Source: Rutidosis leptorrhynchoides (Eukaryota > Streptophyta > Magnoliopsida > Asterales > Asteraceae). Taken from it: a DNA stretch of 64,000 nt. The notes below the pieces were generated by a model. The model was not told the origin of the DNA. It saw only the letters and a program-made list of their open reading frames with translations, and did no database searches. A program made the translations under genes and the position numbers. How positions within the stretch are numbered: position 1 is the stretch's first letter; each line of letters opens with the position of its first letter. The stretch lies in assembly GCF_046630445.1 (NCBI RefSeq), contig NC_092333.1, forward strand, positions 356,347,001 to 356,411,000, given 5' to 3'. Shown piece after piece: positions 46,301 through 58,494 of this stretch.

Positions 46301-47605
46301 TAATAAGGTTAGGAGCATAAAGAATATTAGATAAATAAAGAGGGAGGTTAATAGAAGGTAAGATAGATTGGCCATAACCATAAATTGGAATATTGTGCCC
46401 GTTACCAACGGTAATATGTCGAGAAAGGTTTGAAAGACAATAAGACTGGAACTTACCATGTGAACTCGTCATGTGAGAAGATGCACCTGTGTCCATGTAC
46501 CAGTTATTGTCGGGAGGATTTAAACTCATTGTGTACATGGTAGATTCAATATCGGTTGGTGTGGAAGCAACAGATTGAGCATAAGCTTGTTGTTGTTGTG
46601 GACAGGGCCCCAAAATACCTGCTGATGGATTATTTTTTGAACTGGATCGAGCCCAAGGAACTGTTGAATAGGGGCACGGTGCTGGGCTCTAGGCTTGTTG
46701 TTGTGTGGGCCAAGTGAGATAGGCCCAATTAGGAGTGCTAGGGTTATTGTAATGTCCAGAGAAGTTTCTGCCTCTTCCTCGATTGAATATCCAGACCCAC
46801 GACCACGATTGGATCCACGGTATGAGTCACGATGTCTACCACGATTGAAATAATTAGAAGGTGCCGAGTTTCCCATATTCCGATTAGCTTGTGGTTGTTG
46901 CGGTGGTGGTGTGGTGGTGATTAACGCCGTGTCCACCGAAGGGTTCGGTGTCGGATTTAATTGTTGTTGTTTGCGCTGTTCTTCGAGAATTAGGGCAGAC
47001 CTGACATCATAGAAAGATGGTAGCGGCTTCGTGTAAGCAAGGTGAGAAGCAACATTTTCATAATTCGAATTAAGGCCACTGATTAATTGAAGAACGATTC
47101 GGTCATCGTCGACTTCGGACCAACATTACTCAATTGGTCCGCTATTGTTTTCAATTCTTGACAATACGCGGATACATTAGGAAAATTGTCCAGTTTGGTA
47201 TTGGTAAACTTGTGTTGAAGATGAACAACGAGCCTGTTTGTTATATTTGAAAATTTTGCTTGATTCGGTTCCAAGCGCCAGCCGCGTTGGTGTTTTGTTT
47301 CATGATTGTGGTGAGGAGATTGCTAGAGATGGTACCATATATCCACTGTAGGACAATGGCGTCTAGTCGATCCCATGAGGCGTTGGTATTTGGTGGGGTA
47401 ACAATTGGTGTAATGGAAGAGTCTCCAGATGATTCGGTTGGTGCTTTTGGGATGATGTGGTCGAGTACATAAAAGCTCAACAGTGTATCTGGAATAGTTC
47501 GGACCAGGCAACATATTGACTAGTATCGATATCGAGTATGATTGGGATGAAATTCTTAATGTTATTGACGGTAATCGCAGGGTGAAATTTCCCTGTTTCA
47601 GACAT
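43311..47605 (-). pseudogene. gag-pol: copia gag-pol with several frameshifts and stops
   Basis: Starts at ATG 47603-47605 (MSETGKFHPAITVNN). Recognisable in order: gag (AGAWNRIKQNFQ), protease (WYMDTGASSHM), H2C2 finger (HHRLGHSGVG to CQACVFGKQ), integrase core (DDFTNYLW, FQCDNGTGY), a Ser/Pro/Thr-rich linker, RT (CLLKRSLYGLKQAPR, YLLLYVDDIV) and RNase H ([26 protein letters not shown]). Frame changes near 47480, 47270, 46900, 45880, 45430, 44690 and 44300 break it. No intact domain-spanning protein remains. Confidence 0.94.
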
Positions 47606-47708
47606 GATTGCAGTTGCAGGATAGAAGAATAGAAGAAGAGAGAAAAAAATAGCAGGAGGAAGGAAAGAAGGTCGTGTTTTTGGAAGAGGAACTAGGATCG
47701 GTATATTT

Positions 47709-47720
47709 CTCCTGATACCA
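47709..47720 (-). other. primer binding site of copia F
   Basis: TGGTATCAGGAG on the minus strand, contiguous with the LTR end and close to the initiator Met-tRNA complement. Confidence 0.8.
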
Positions 47721-48647
47721 TGATAGAACGTATATTGTGAATGTCTATTTTCATTGATCAATCATATGAGTATATATACAAAAACGTGTATCACATAGCT
47801 AAGTAATATCCTAACAACCAATCCTCTATTTTTGGATGAGGATTGCAAGATATACACTATATATAAAACTAGTTTTATGAGCCCGTGCGTTGCACGGCTA
47901 TTGTACATATTACTATTCAAAAACGTTAATATTGATATTTTATCAAGTATATAATACACTTACAACGAAAAAATCATTTATTACTAATAATATATTCATC
48001 AAAAGTGCTAGTATTGAATACTCACGTGTGGCCGTCATTGCATGACAGTTGTATAAATTAGTAATCCATAACGTCACTATTGATATTTATCAAATATATA
48101 TCATAATTACGATAAAATCGTTTATTACTAATAACCTTTGTATCGAAAACATTAACTAACGCATAGATTATGAGCTCATTTATGTGACATATTGTTTATT
48201 TAAAAATATAAATATAGTAGCCTTTAATAATTAAAATATTAAATTTAATGAGTAATAATTAAAGCTTGAAGTCGTACGATATCATATTTTCTCAAATGTA
48301 AATAACTCATACGTTGCACGACTGTTAATGAACGAAAAAGTATACGTGTAATAGTATTGAATGATTAGGGTACTTAAAAACCGATGACTGAATTTTAAAA
48401 ACATCATGATCATCATCCAATATTGACAAACCAAATTATAAATAAATTGAAATGATCGAGTGATCATCTTCAAAGAAAGTATATGGTTTTGAGCCCGTGC
48501 AGTTAAAAAATAAATTTAAAATATTAGTTGTAGTTAGTCTTAATTATATTATAATGTATAGAATCTAATGTAAATAATTTTTTTTTTAAAAAGTAACGAT
48601 ATTTACTTCGTATATGAAATAATAAAAGCTTAAAATTTAAGAACATA

Positions 48648-48708
48648 TAAATAATAATAATAATAATAACTATATTAATATTAATAATAATAATAATAAT
48701 AACAATAA

Positions 48709-48778
<70 letters not shown>
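48648..48778. repeat. TAA/AAT microsatellite
   Basis: Imperfect trinucleotide run, inside the Helitron. Confidence 0.95.
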
Positions 48779-48876
48779 TAAAAGGCGTTTAGTAAACTTA
48801 TAATAGTTAGAAGATTTTATCTATAAATTGAGGTGGCCGATTAAGTAATTGGAACTACGTTTGATAAGGGAACTTG

Positions 48877-49283
<407 letters not shown>

Positions 49284-49537
49284 GTAAAAATGGAAACTAA
49301 AATATTAAAATAGATAATTGAATAGAATATCAACAAACTTAGAAAATTAAGGAAAGAGTTATTTTAGGGAGTTAATATTATTTAATTTAGTTTAATTGAG
49401 AAAATGACACGTGTGCAAATTTAATTCAGATTAATTCAGAAGTTGCCACGTAGGATTATTGTCACGCGCTTTATAATAATGTATAGATAGCTAGTTTTTA
49501 CAATCTATTTTAAGATGAGATTATCTCTATTAGATAG

Positions 49538-50026
49538 CTACTGTTAAGTGGTTATTTAGTGAGTGGTATGATAGATTATAGATTATATCCTAATAGTGGC
49601 ATTAAAAAAGGCCTCGTGACCATTCTGAAGTTGAAGCTGCTTAATGTATAACACAATTTGACTTTTCAAAGTCAAGCTAGTTTGTCAAAGTCTGTGATTT
49701 ATGAAGATTGGTTTATAAGTTCTTGGATGATTTATTGGTGTTTGAAGCTCTGTATATTATGGTGGATTAAGGTTGAAAATTGGTTACTGTGCTGCTGGGA
49801 AAAGTTTCGATTGGAATGGGTAAAAGTTGGAGAAGTTTGATAGAAAATTACAAGGATGCTTTTTACTGAATGGATACGATCAGACATGAAGAATTGCTTA
49901 CAAGGAATCAAGCTGAAGTTTCTTTTGTGTTTATTGAAAGTGGTTTGAAGAGTCAAGATCGATGGCGGAACTTGAACCCGCTCACAGATGGAGCGAGTGT
50001 AAAAATTTATTAAATTTTTTTTAGTG

Positions 50027-50059
<33 letters not shown>

Positions 50060-51509
50060 CAAATGGGACGGTTGCCCGCTCTGTCCCTACTATCTTCCGC
50101 TCCTAATCAATTGTATCAGTTTCTGGATTATTGCAATTTTGTTTTGGATAGAGAGAGAGTTTTTGATACACGTATAATGATACGCATAATGATCTGTCTC
50201 AAAACAAGCAAGCATCCCGGCAAGGATCTTACCCGGCACCGTCTGTCCCGGAATACGGACCCTTTCCCAACATCCATCCGACATCATCTCAGCAACTTTA
50301 CCATGCCGGACGAATGGCTAGACCAAGAGCCCGGATGACATACACATAACCGGCATCATGTTACTCTGCCCAAATCAATGTTACTCTGCCCAAATCAATT
50401 GCGATAGCATTACTCCAGTCGTTAGCTTAATTCTGATCAGCGCTCCGATCATCATCGGAGCCAATTCACACTCTGAGAAATTAACTTATTCGATTCCGAT
50501 CGGATAAAGTTAATTCAATCGATTATTTTACGCCATTGGAATCCAGATTTCAAATCGGGGTTTGCACAATTATTGGAGTTAAAACATTCGACTTACTCTT
50601 TTTCCCAAATCAAGCACTCAAACCCGAAATCTAAATAAGACGTAACGATTTTGGTTTGATCAACGTATATAGATCATATGCTTTGTTTTGATAATTGTAA
50701 TATTTTAGAATTTTGTATTAAATTTTGGATGGTGCACTAAAAAACATCTATAAAGGTATTCCCCTAGTAGTTTGTAATTATTTTTTGGTTTTATAAAAGG
50801 TTTGCCGGAACCGTCCCTTTATCAAAAAAAAAAAAAATAAATAAAAAAAAAAAACAAGTTTGTCTTCAAACGATGCTAAACCAGAAACTAATGTTACAAC
50901 TTTAACATTTGCTGATTATAAAGACTGTGCAGTGAAGTAAAATGGCAATTCCTTTCAACATTTCTGCATATCAACTTATATAAATTTATATCTTTTTAAT
51001 TTTGCTATTTCAACCCATTTAGTTGTGACCTGGTCCATTTGTGTTTGTTCTTCTCTCTAATGGGTCAATAAGGCTGAAAATTTTATTTAACCCATCTGGG
51101 TCAAATATGTGTAGTTTTAGTGCCTACACTAACTTCAGGCAAAAATTTGTAGACCTATATTAAACTGTCATGTATTATTTACAATGGCATGCCAAGCTTA
51201 ACCTCTTTTCCGCCAAAGTATAAATAAGACGTTAGAGTTAGGTTATGAATTGTTAAGTATGTGTTTACAAATTTCCTCTCTTTCTCTTGTAATTGTGACT
51301 ATTAGTTGGTTAACATCAATAAACTAGTTATTTTGATTCATTCTTCAATTGCATTTCTTGTTTGTGTGATTCAAGGTGAATTTAGTTCTCTTTCGATCAT
51401 TTGATCCAAAAAGATCATATCATAAATCAATGAAGTTTTTGCCATCTTTTTTAACAAGCTAATTATAAATTGAGAATTTATATTATTGAACGAAAGGTTT
51501 TTTGTGTTA
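49538..51509. other. intergenic, probable retroposon debris
   Basis: No gene recognised. A 24-base T run (50031-50054) could be the poly-A tail of a minus-strand retroposed sequence. An A-rich tail (about 50822-50856) follows GGTTTGCCGG and CTTTATC, resembling a plant LINE 3' end on the plus strand. A 20-bp unit (GTTACTCTGCCCAAATCAAT) is tandemly duplicated at about 50360-50400. Confidence 0.35.
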
Positions 51510-51900
51510 GACCATTCCTAAACTTACCTGTGATATCACGGGTAGTTTTGACACTTTTTGGTCAGAAAGTGCAATCTGACTCTGACTAGGCAGTGACAAT
51601 TTCTGATATTTTATAACCCCAAATGTCAATTTTTTGTGTTAAATATTGGGTAGGGTGATGTGATAAAATCTGATTGGAAATGAAGTGGAAATAATAAATT
51701 AATTATAAAAAATATATATTTATTAAATCTTGAAAATCTGTGATTCGTTGGTTTAAAAACTCATGGACACAAGAAATGTGTCACTTTGCTAACTGACACC
51801 GATTGTGACACTCAACTGATGCCTGGTTATTTTCGTTATCTTTCGTCAGTTTAGTCCACATCATCTAAGGATCCCATCTAACGCCTAGTTAGCAATGGTC
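51510..51900. mobile_element. PIF/Harbinger-type MITE (391 bp)
   Basis: Terminal inverted repeats GACCATTCCTAA and TTAGCAATGGTC, flanked by TTA at 51507-51509 and 51901-51903. A 3-bp TTA duplication is characteristic of PIF/Harbinger. No ORF inside. Confidence 0.8.
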
Positions 51901-52235
51901 TTAAGCTCACCCGAAACACCTCAAAATACTGTCACTGTTTGACTACTTATCTACCCCGTGACCCATCCGTATTGCCACATCTACATAGAGTGGATTATTA
52001 GTACATCTTTTAGTTATTATAAGAATACCCTCTAACTTCATAACTTTATCATCCTAAATCTCCGGATTATTAGTAAATATGTAGTAATTCTTTTCGTACA
52101 CATCGAAAAGGCTCATGGATAAGTTAAAACGGCTCTACAAATTGGAATATCTACAAAGGAAATCTCGGTCAACGAGAGTATTGAGATCGGCGAATCGGGC
52201 TGTCAAGGCAAATCGAGCTGAACGAGGTTGCTGTT

Positions 52236-52395
52236 CAGAAGAGGTTAAGGTGTTTGTTTGGTATATGGGGAAAAAATGATTGCCGGTTCTTACAGAACTT
52301 GATAAATTGCTCAAAGGCTACTGAGGTGTGGAATAGGATCATCAAGTGGTGGGGACTGAAAGCTGTATTGTTTCAGGGCAAACTTAGTGTGTCGT
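52236..52395 (+). pseudogene. decayed LINE zinc-binding region fragment
   Basis: One frame reads EEVKVFVWYMGKK then, after a stop, LPVLTELDK. Another frame reads NCSKATEVWNRIIKWWGL. These resemble the segment after reverse transcriptase in plant L1 LINEs, with stops and a frame change. The match is from memory of the family pattern and is short. Confidence 0.4.
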
Positions 52396-53013
52396 CTTCG
52401 GACTTGCGACCAGGAAATATGGTAGAGGGGTGTGTGGTCGACTGGATACTTAATATATAGAAATAGTAATCATAAGATATTTATAAATAAAAGTTGGTGT
52501 GGATTGGTTGCCTTAAACGAAATCCAATTAAAAAGCTATGAATGGATATTAAGAGAAAAAGGATCGAATTTTTAAGCTGGCTGACTAATCCATCAGTGAT
52601 CAGTGGCAGTGACTTGCGTGGCTGAAAGATCCAGTCTCACTCTCAGCATTTGCTTCTTGTGGTAGGAGAAGTGTGTTTTAATGTGATCTGGGTGTATAAT
52701 CAATTGTTTATCTGGGCTTGATTTGTCCATGACCCATTAACAGGTGGCATATCTTGTTTTTTCCCAAAAAGAAAAACTATGAATATATATAACCTTATGA
52801 GATATTCATCCAAAGGATGATGAAGACTCTAAATTCTAAAACGAACAAACTAAGCCTAAAAAATCTACAAGAAGATGGTAACCAATCTAAATGACAAGAA
52901 AGAACAGACACCATCTAAAACGCAACAAATTAACTAGGAGGCACACAACAGAACACAGGCTCAAAATATCTTCGATAAACTCGAAAAATTGATTTAATCC
53001 TGATAAAAAAATT

Positions 53014-53058
53014 ATCAAAGTGCTCCCCTTTCTTCTAATACTAAGGGAAGCACTTTGA
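53014..53058. other. near-perfect foldback
   Basis: ATCAAAGTGCTCCCCTT (53014-53030) and AAGGGAAGCACTTTGAT (53042-53058) pair at 16 of 17 positions around an 11-nt centre. No ORF crosses it in a meaningful way. Confidence 0.75.
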
Positions 53059-54528
53059 TGGTTTTTGTCAACAATCGAAACATGAGAATATTCACTTATC
53101 CGGCAGGGTCAAACCAACAGCACAAGAGCTCTGCAGCAACTACAGTCACATACACGATTATAGAAAGATACCAGGATTCTGCTCAAACAAGATCAGCAGT
53201 ACTCTCCGAAGTCCACCCTTCAAATAACTACGCTAATTATAGTAAGCTGAACAGGTAAAAACTACAGATGTTGTGGAAAACCTTCCCTTCCTTGCCAAGG
53301 GCAGTTGCTCTGGAACCGGCCACGTTTTCTTTTGCCTTTTGGGTCTACCTAACGCCTAGAAGATCATTGAAATAAATAAGACGCCGTCAACGTTTTCAGC
53401 AGCTATTTTGATCATCTCATCAAACCCGGCAAAAGGGAAGCTAATGATGTGAATCCTTTCGAACCCGATTCTTAGGCCACATGATTCATTCCGCTTGATT
53501 TATCAAATTTAGACTCAACGGAATCGAAAGAAGCGGACCCATCAACAACACAAGTGTTCGATCCATCAACAAAACTAATGGGCTCATTGCCCTTTGAGAC
53601 CGAAACCAAACACGATACAACAGAAATCGGCCCACCCGGACCCAATGATCCATTACGAAAAGAGATGTACGCGATACTCTTCGTAAGGATATAATATTTG
53701 TGTTTGTTTTCTGGATCGATGAATTATAGAAAACAAGAGAAAGAGAAATATATATGAGTAATGTAGAACAAGATAAAATGGAGTAATTCTTTGATGGTAT
53801 TTCTCTCTTAAATTGTTTAGAATGAATAACAAATAAAGAGGCTTCTTTCTCTCTAGCCTTCGTAAAGTACTAGAGGCTCTGTCTCCAATTACAAATAAAA
53901 ATCAACCAAGTAATTAGAGCCATTTTCTCTAATCTCTCATCTACCCTATTTATAATAATACAAGTAAATGAGGCCATATTCACATGATGTCCACTATTCC
54001 ACATCCATGTAATTATGGGATTCAATCCCACGTAATTTTTTGTTGGAGAGAATCATGCAGCCACCAAGTTTGGTTGACTCTATTTCTTCCTTCTTTCTCG
54101 GCTAAAGGTGTAACGGATCACCCAAGCCCAAATTCTATCTGCCTTTGGCCAAGAATCAACCAAACCCAAATTCGGTCTCGAATGGTCCAGAATCAGAAAC
54201 AGCTTGATCATCACATGACCTTTTCAATAGATCCTGGTATAGAAGTGCAACGCGTTTCCTTCATTTTTTTTTTAAGCCTTGCGCAAAATGTTTTAGCATG
54301 GATAATATCAACATTAAAATTGAAACAGATATCAGCATACCAGATTCAACTAATGTAAAATTACAAAGGCAACATTACATCTCCAACCTTGAAATTCGGA
54401 ACAAGCTATCGACACTTAAACAACTACATACCTTGAGTAGTAATAAACTTGAAGAAAAAAACCAATCTGGAATAATAACATTGACAAAAAAAACAGAATA
54501 TAAATTTCTTCGTGTGCGTTTTTATTAA
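53059..54528 (-). other. LTR-like or promoter-like sequence, unassigned
   Basis: On the minus strand a TATA box (TTATAAATAGGG, about 53945-53957) is followed by a leader-like pyrimidine-rich region, then by an open stretch of about 75 codons without ATG (about 53700 to 53470) containing GSLGPGGPISVVSC and VDGSNTCVVDGS. This could be a decayed LTR element or a gene remnant. I could not find a primer site or a second LTR. Confidence 0.3.
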
Positions 54529-56713
54529 TCATTTCCAGAGTTCTTCCATTGGGATACCACGATCACGAGAAACTTCACTAAACTGTCTCATTTGTTGGAC
54601 TGCAACAACAGTTGCTCGAGCATTGTTGAGTGCATTGTTGCTCCCAAGTTGTTTCCCTAAAGCGTTTTCTACACCCGCCATTTCTAACACGATTCTTACT
54701 GCACCACCAGCAATCACCCCCGTACCTGGAGATGCTGGCCTTAGCATCACCTTGGCTGCACCATAGTCTCCATCAGACCTGCAATTTTTTATGGTCGTGT
54801 TAACATTTCAAATGTTAGAAATAAATCCGCATGTTAAAATTGGAATGAATCATAATAAGGAAACATAAAATGCTGAATTACTCTTAGCGAAAGTATTAGG
54901 CTTTTGTAGTAAGGTGTTTGATATTGGTTTCAACCCAATCAATTGAAAAACGAACCCCAAAAAAAAAAAAACAAACCGAATTTGAATCGGTTTTCGGTTT
55001 GGTATTCAAATTCGAATTCGGTTTTACTTTTCTAAATTCGGTTTATGAAAACCAAATCCAAATAATACTATATTAAATTATTAATAATTAATATATATAG
55101 ACGAAAAACCGATTTTTTAAAAACAAAAGTCAAATTTTAAATTGATTAATTATGATAATAAACTATTGAATTATAATTTTTCGGATTTTACTAATGGTTT
55201 TCACCGAACCGAATTCGAATTTGGTTTTCCGTTCGTTTTCGGTTATGAAATTGAAATCGATTTCAATTTTGCCTTGAAAATTTTCAAAACCAAATAAACT
55301 GAAAACCAAACCAATGAACACACACTAAATTTGTAGTGCATATTCAATTACACGTGTACAGTTGTCCCGTAAATTGTCTTAGATTTTATGCACATGCCAA
55401 AAAAAAGAAAGAAAAGTAAAACCATATTACCTGTGAGGAAAAGTCAAGTACTTGGTCATAGGCACCGTAATTACATTTCTTCGAGCATTTGTAGCCGACT
55501 TTTGAACGGCTGCAACGACTTCTTTAGCCTTGCCGACTCCAACGCCTACATTCCCTTTCTTATCACCAACCACCACCACCGCCCTAAAATGCAACTGCTT
55601 CCCTCCTTTCACCACCTTTGTTACCCTCCTCACCTGCACAATAGTGCACTTTTTTTTTTTATCAACATTTGTTTTCAAGATCAACGCTTAATATTGTATC
55701 CAGTTATTTAGTTGATGAATTAAGTTTGACGATTCAAATAGCTACGAATTCTCAAGTTTAGAATCTAATATAGTGACCAAAGAGTCCCTCTAATAAATCC
55801 GAAATAATAAGTTCCAAATGAAATATGATCAAGAGTTAATCAACTAACAATCGATTCATAACAACAAAGGGAATGAAAGTTAACCAATACATGCAGTTTC
55901 AAAAATTTCTACAAACCCCTCACATCGATAGCCTTTTTGAAATGGGTGATGATCCGTACACCACTAAAATTATCCACACACCACTAAACTAAACAGACAT
56001 TATAAACATACATTCATAGCCTCCAATAAGAACTCTACCCTTTTGACTTTTAAGGTCAAACATAGTCATTCTAAAATGTAACATTGAGGCCAATTTGGTA
56101 GCAAACTCTACACCAACATCAATCTATCCACATGAGCTTTTAAAACAATCAATAGAATTCTTACTTTATCAATTTAAACAAAACCCTTCATATCAAAGAG
56201 TGAAATTAAAAAACTATTTCTTTGACCTGAAAAGTCAAAATGAAGCTCAAAATTTAGGGGAAAAAAGTCAAAATTACAAACCTGAACAACTCTCTCTTCA
56301 AACCCATCTCTAATTTTCTCTTTCTTAACTTTCCCAAACGCACCTGTTTTCTTAGCTTTAGAATCCATAACATAAACATCATTACCCAACACACTAACAC
56401 CACTATACGCCGGTCCGTACAATTCTTCATACGCGGCGGCGATATCATCTTCAGATTCCTGCGGTCCGTCATCAAAAGACGGAGGCGGAATGAAGTCTTC
56501 AGGCTTTTCAGGTGGGCTATAGACGGTGGGTTCATCTGGGTCTTCATCATTGTTCATGTATATTGTTTCAGCTTCAGTTGCTTGAGTTTTGATGGTGGGG
56601 AAATTGATGGGTTTTGGGAGGGAAAGAGAGGTGAAATGGTGGTGGTTAGAGGCCGGAGAGAAGCGGCGGAGAGAGAGGGTGGAGAGGGAGGTTGCCAGAG
56701 AGGCGGTAGCCAT
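54529..56713 (-). CDS. rps5: plastid 30S ribosomal protein S5, nuclear gene, three exons
   Basis: Exons 56713-56282, 55633-55431 and 54778-54529 give 885 nt, 294 residues plus TGA. All introns are GT-AG: the first donor follows codon 144 (Gln), the second splits an Arg codon. Residues 1 to about 45 are Ser/Thr/Leu-rich with few acidic residues, a plastid transit peptide. An acidic Pro-rich linker follows (residues about 50-100). The S5 N-terminal RNA-binding domain ([23 protein letters not shown]) spans about 137-205, and the S5 C-terminal domain ([18 protein letters not shown]) about 218-290, ending GIPMEELWK. The protein is part of the small subunit of the chloroplast ribosome, near the decoding and mRNA entry region. 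AATAAA overlaps the 3' end just after the stop. GATAAG-type boxes occur upstream on the minus strand (56784-56789), a weak hint of light regulation. No defects seen. Confidence 0.96.
54911..55329. mobile_element. hAT-like MITE in rps5 intron 2
   Basis: The direct repeat TTTGTAGT flanks it at 54903-54910 and 55330-55337, the 8-bp size typical of hAT. Ends are imperfectly inverted (GTGTTTGATATTGGTTT against GTGTGTTCATTGGTTT). The interior has many CGGTTTTCGGTTTGG-type subrepeats on both strands. Confidence 0.6.
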
Positions 56714-57225
56714 GATGGTGGTGGTGATTGCGGTGGTTTACGGTGGAAGTGTTGATAAATGATGATAAGGTGGTTTTATGAGTCTTATCTTTGTGGATAT
56801 ATTGTGAAAATGAGATAATGTTTTCTCTGTTTCTCCGTAGTTTAGTAAGTTTTTATTTGTGATGCAACAGAAATGGGACTTGGACCATTTAGCACTTTCG
56901 TTGAGCCACAACGATTACAACGGACTCCATGGGTCGTTGTAGTCCATTTTGTTGTACCGTTATGGGATGCACCACGATAGTTTCAATGACGGAATGTAGA
57001 CGTGACATGTTCTAATTGGTTACCGATTTTGACTGAATTCAAATCAGGAACTACTCGTTGATAACTAAACAAAAAATAACAATTTTTCAATATAAATAAC
57101 ACACTTTATTTCATTTTCAAACTACATTTTCAACACATTTCTTTCTCATCTTATACATTTCTCAAACACAAATCTCAACCATTAATTCAAGAGGTTTCAT
57201 TTCACTGATGTACATTACGGGGATC
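56714..57225 (-). promoter_or_regulatory. rps5 upstream region
   Basis: It contains the presumed 5' UTR and promoter of rps5. A TATA-like AATATATCC lies on the minus strand near 56796-56804. Around 56905-56945 ACAACG and CGTTGT repeats form a partial palindrome (TACAACG and CGTTGTA around CCATGG), which may be an old transposon end. No other gene seen. Confidence 0.4.
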
Positions 57226-57632
57226 AAGGTTGCAAAATTCGATATTCGGAGATTAATCGGTCGGGACTTTGGAAGGATTAATCGGCAATTCGGGGATTAA
57301 TCGGAGATTAATCGAATTGTACTGTATACATTTAAATATTAAGTTTTAAAAATTATATGTGTAGTTATAGAGAAAAACATAAATATAAAGATAAATTTAA
57401 CATAATTGTCTAAAATTGTTCATTTTAATTCAAAAAAATAAAATTCTGGTTTAAATTCATGTTAAAATGTTAACCAATTTTTACTTTGACTGATTTTGAT
57501 TACCAAATTCGATTTTGATCCATCAATTGACGTTGACGTTTAATTAAACGGATTTTTGGAAATCGGAACGGATTGCTCCTAAAAATGATTATTCGGGGAT
57601 TAATGGGCGAGTAATCGGGTTTTTTACAACAC
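57226..57632. mobile_element. small TIR element with ATTAATCGG subrepeats
   Basis: The left end CAAGGTTGCAAAATTCG and the right end TTTTTTACAACAC(TG) are imperfect inverted repeats. GGATTAATCGG-like motifs are repeated near both ends, as in transposase binding regions. The right end is overlapped by the LTR H insertion. Class uncertain, perhaps hAT. Confidence 0.5.
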
Positions 57633-58494
57633 TGTAACAACTCAACCCAATATCCAACCGAAAACAGTACGACTAAAAAAATAATTTATACAGGAGGGTG
57701 CGCGGCGCGCAGCCCTTCCTGTGCGCGGCGCGCACAAGCTGTTTCAGCTTCTGTCCGGTTTTGTCGTTTTTCAATTAAAGATCTCCCACTTCCCGACCCA
57801 TTTAGACGAAACGCTTTTCACAACACATTATAATACGTAAAACTAACACATTCCAATAATAAAAGAAGTTTTACGATATCGGGCCCACATATGGCCGAAA
57901 TACGAGTTTCGTACAAAATATAAGTTTCCACCACAAAAGTATAATTTCCAAACGACACTTCGAGCATGGTGTTTGGGGTTAAACTACCCATAACTTGGTC
58001 GAACTTCCAAAAGCAAAACTTCCAAAAAACGTCTCCTATCAAAAACAAGTGGGATCACTAATCCAAACGAACGCCCTTACCCTTGTCCACACCGGAGCCT
58101 ATAAAAAGGTAAACAACGAGAGGGTAAGCAAAAAGCTTAGTGAATGCAATAATTATACATATACATATATAACTTACTTACTTGCAATCACCTACAACAT
58201 TTCCGCATACATACTAGCAATATAATTAGCATACCATCATAACGTACAACGCTAAATCTCCAATACACAAGCTAGTATAACAATAGCATAAAACACAAGC
58301 AATATATTATGCTACACCACAAAACACAATATTGATGTTCACAACATCCATTAGTATTCAATTCCCAAGGCTAGCCCATCGAATGGTATCGTCAACATCG
58401 AACTTAAATTCCATCCGTCCCATTTAATGTGGTATCGTCAACATCGAACTTAAAACCCACATATATGAGGTATCGTCAACATCGAACTTTAAAC
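57633..58494 (-). repeat. partial gypsy LTR H, related to the LTR of element 1
   Basis: On the minus strand it ends GGGTTGAGTTGTTACA, as in element 1. It shares TTACTTGCAATCA-like and GAGGGTAAGC segments with 5150-5235. It carries tandem AAGTTCGATGTTGACGATACC units (58385-58490) and a GC-rich pair at 57699-57735. Its 5' side is cut at 58494 by element G. Confidence 0.8.

Noticed and set aside
50063-50338. 91-codon plus-strand ORF next to the poly-T run
   Set aside because: Low-complexity surroundings and no family match; kept only as possible retroposon debris.
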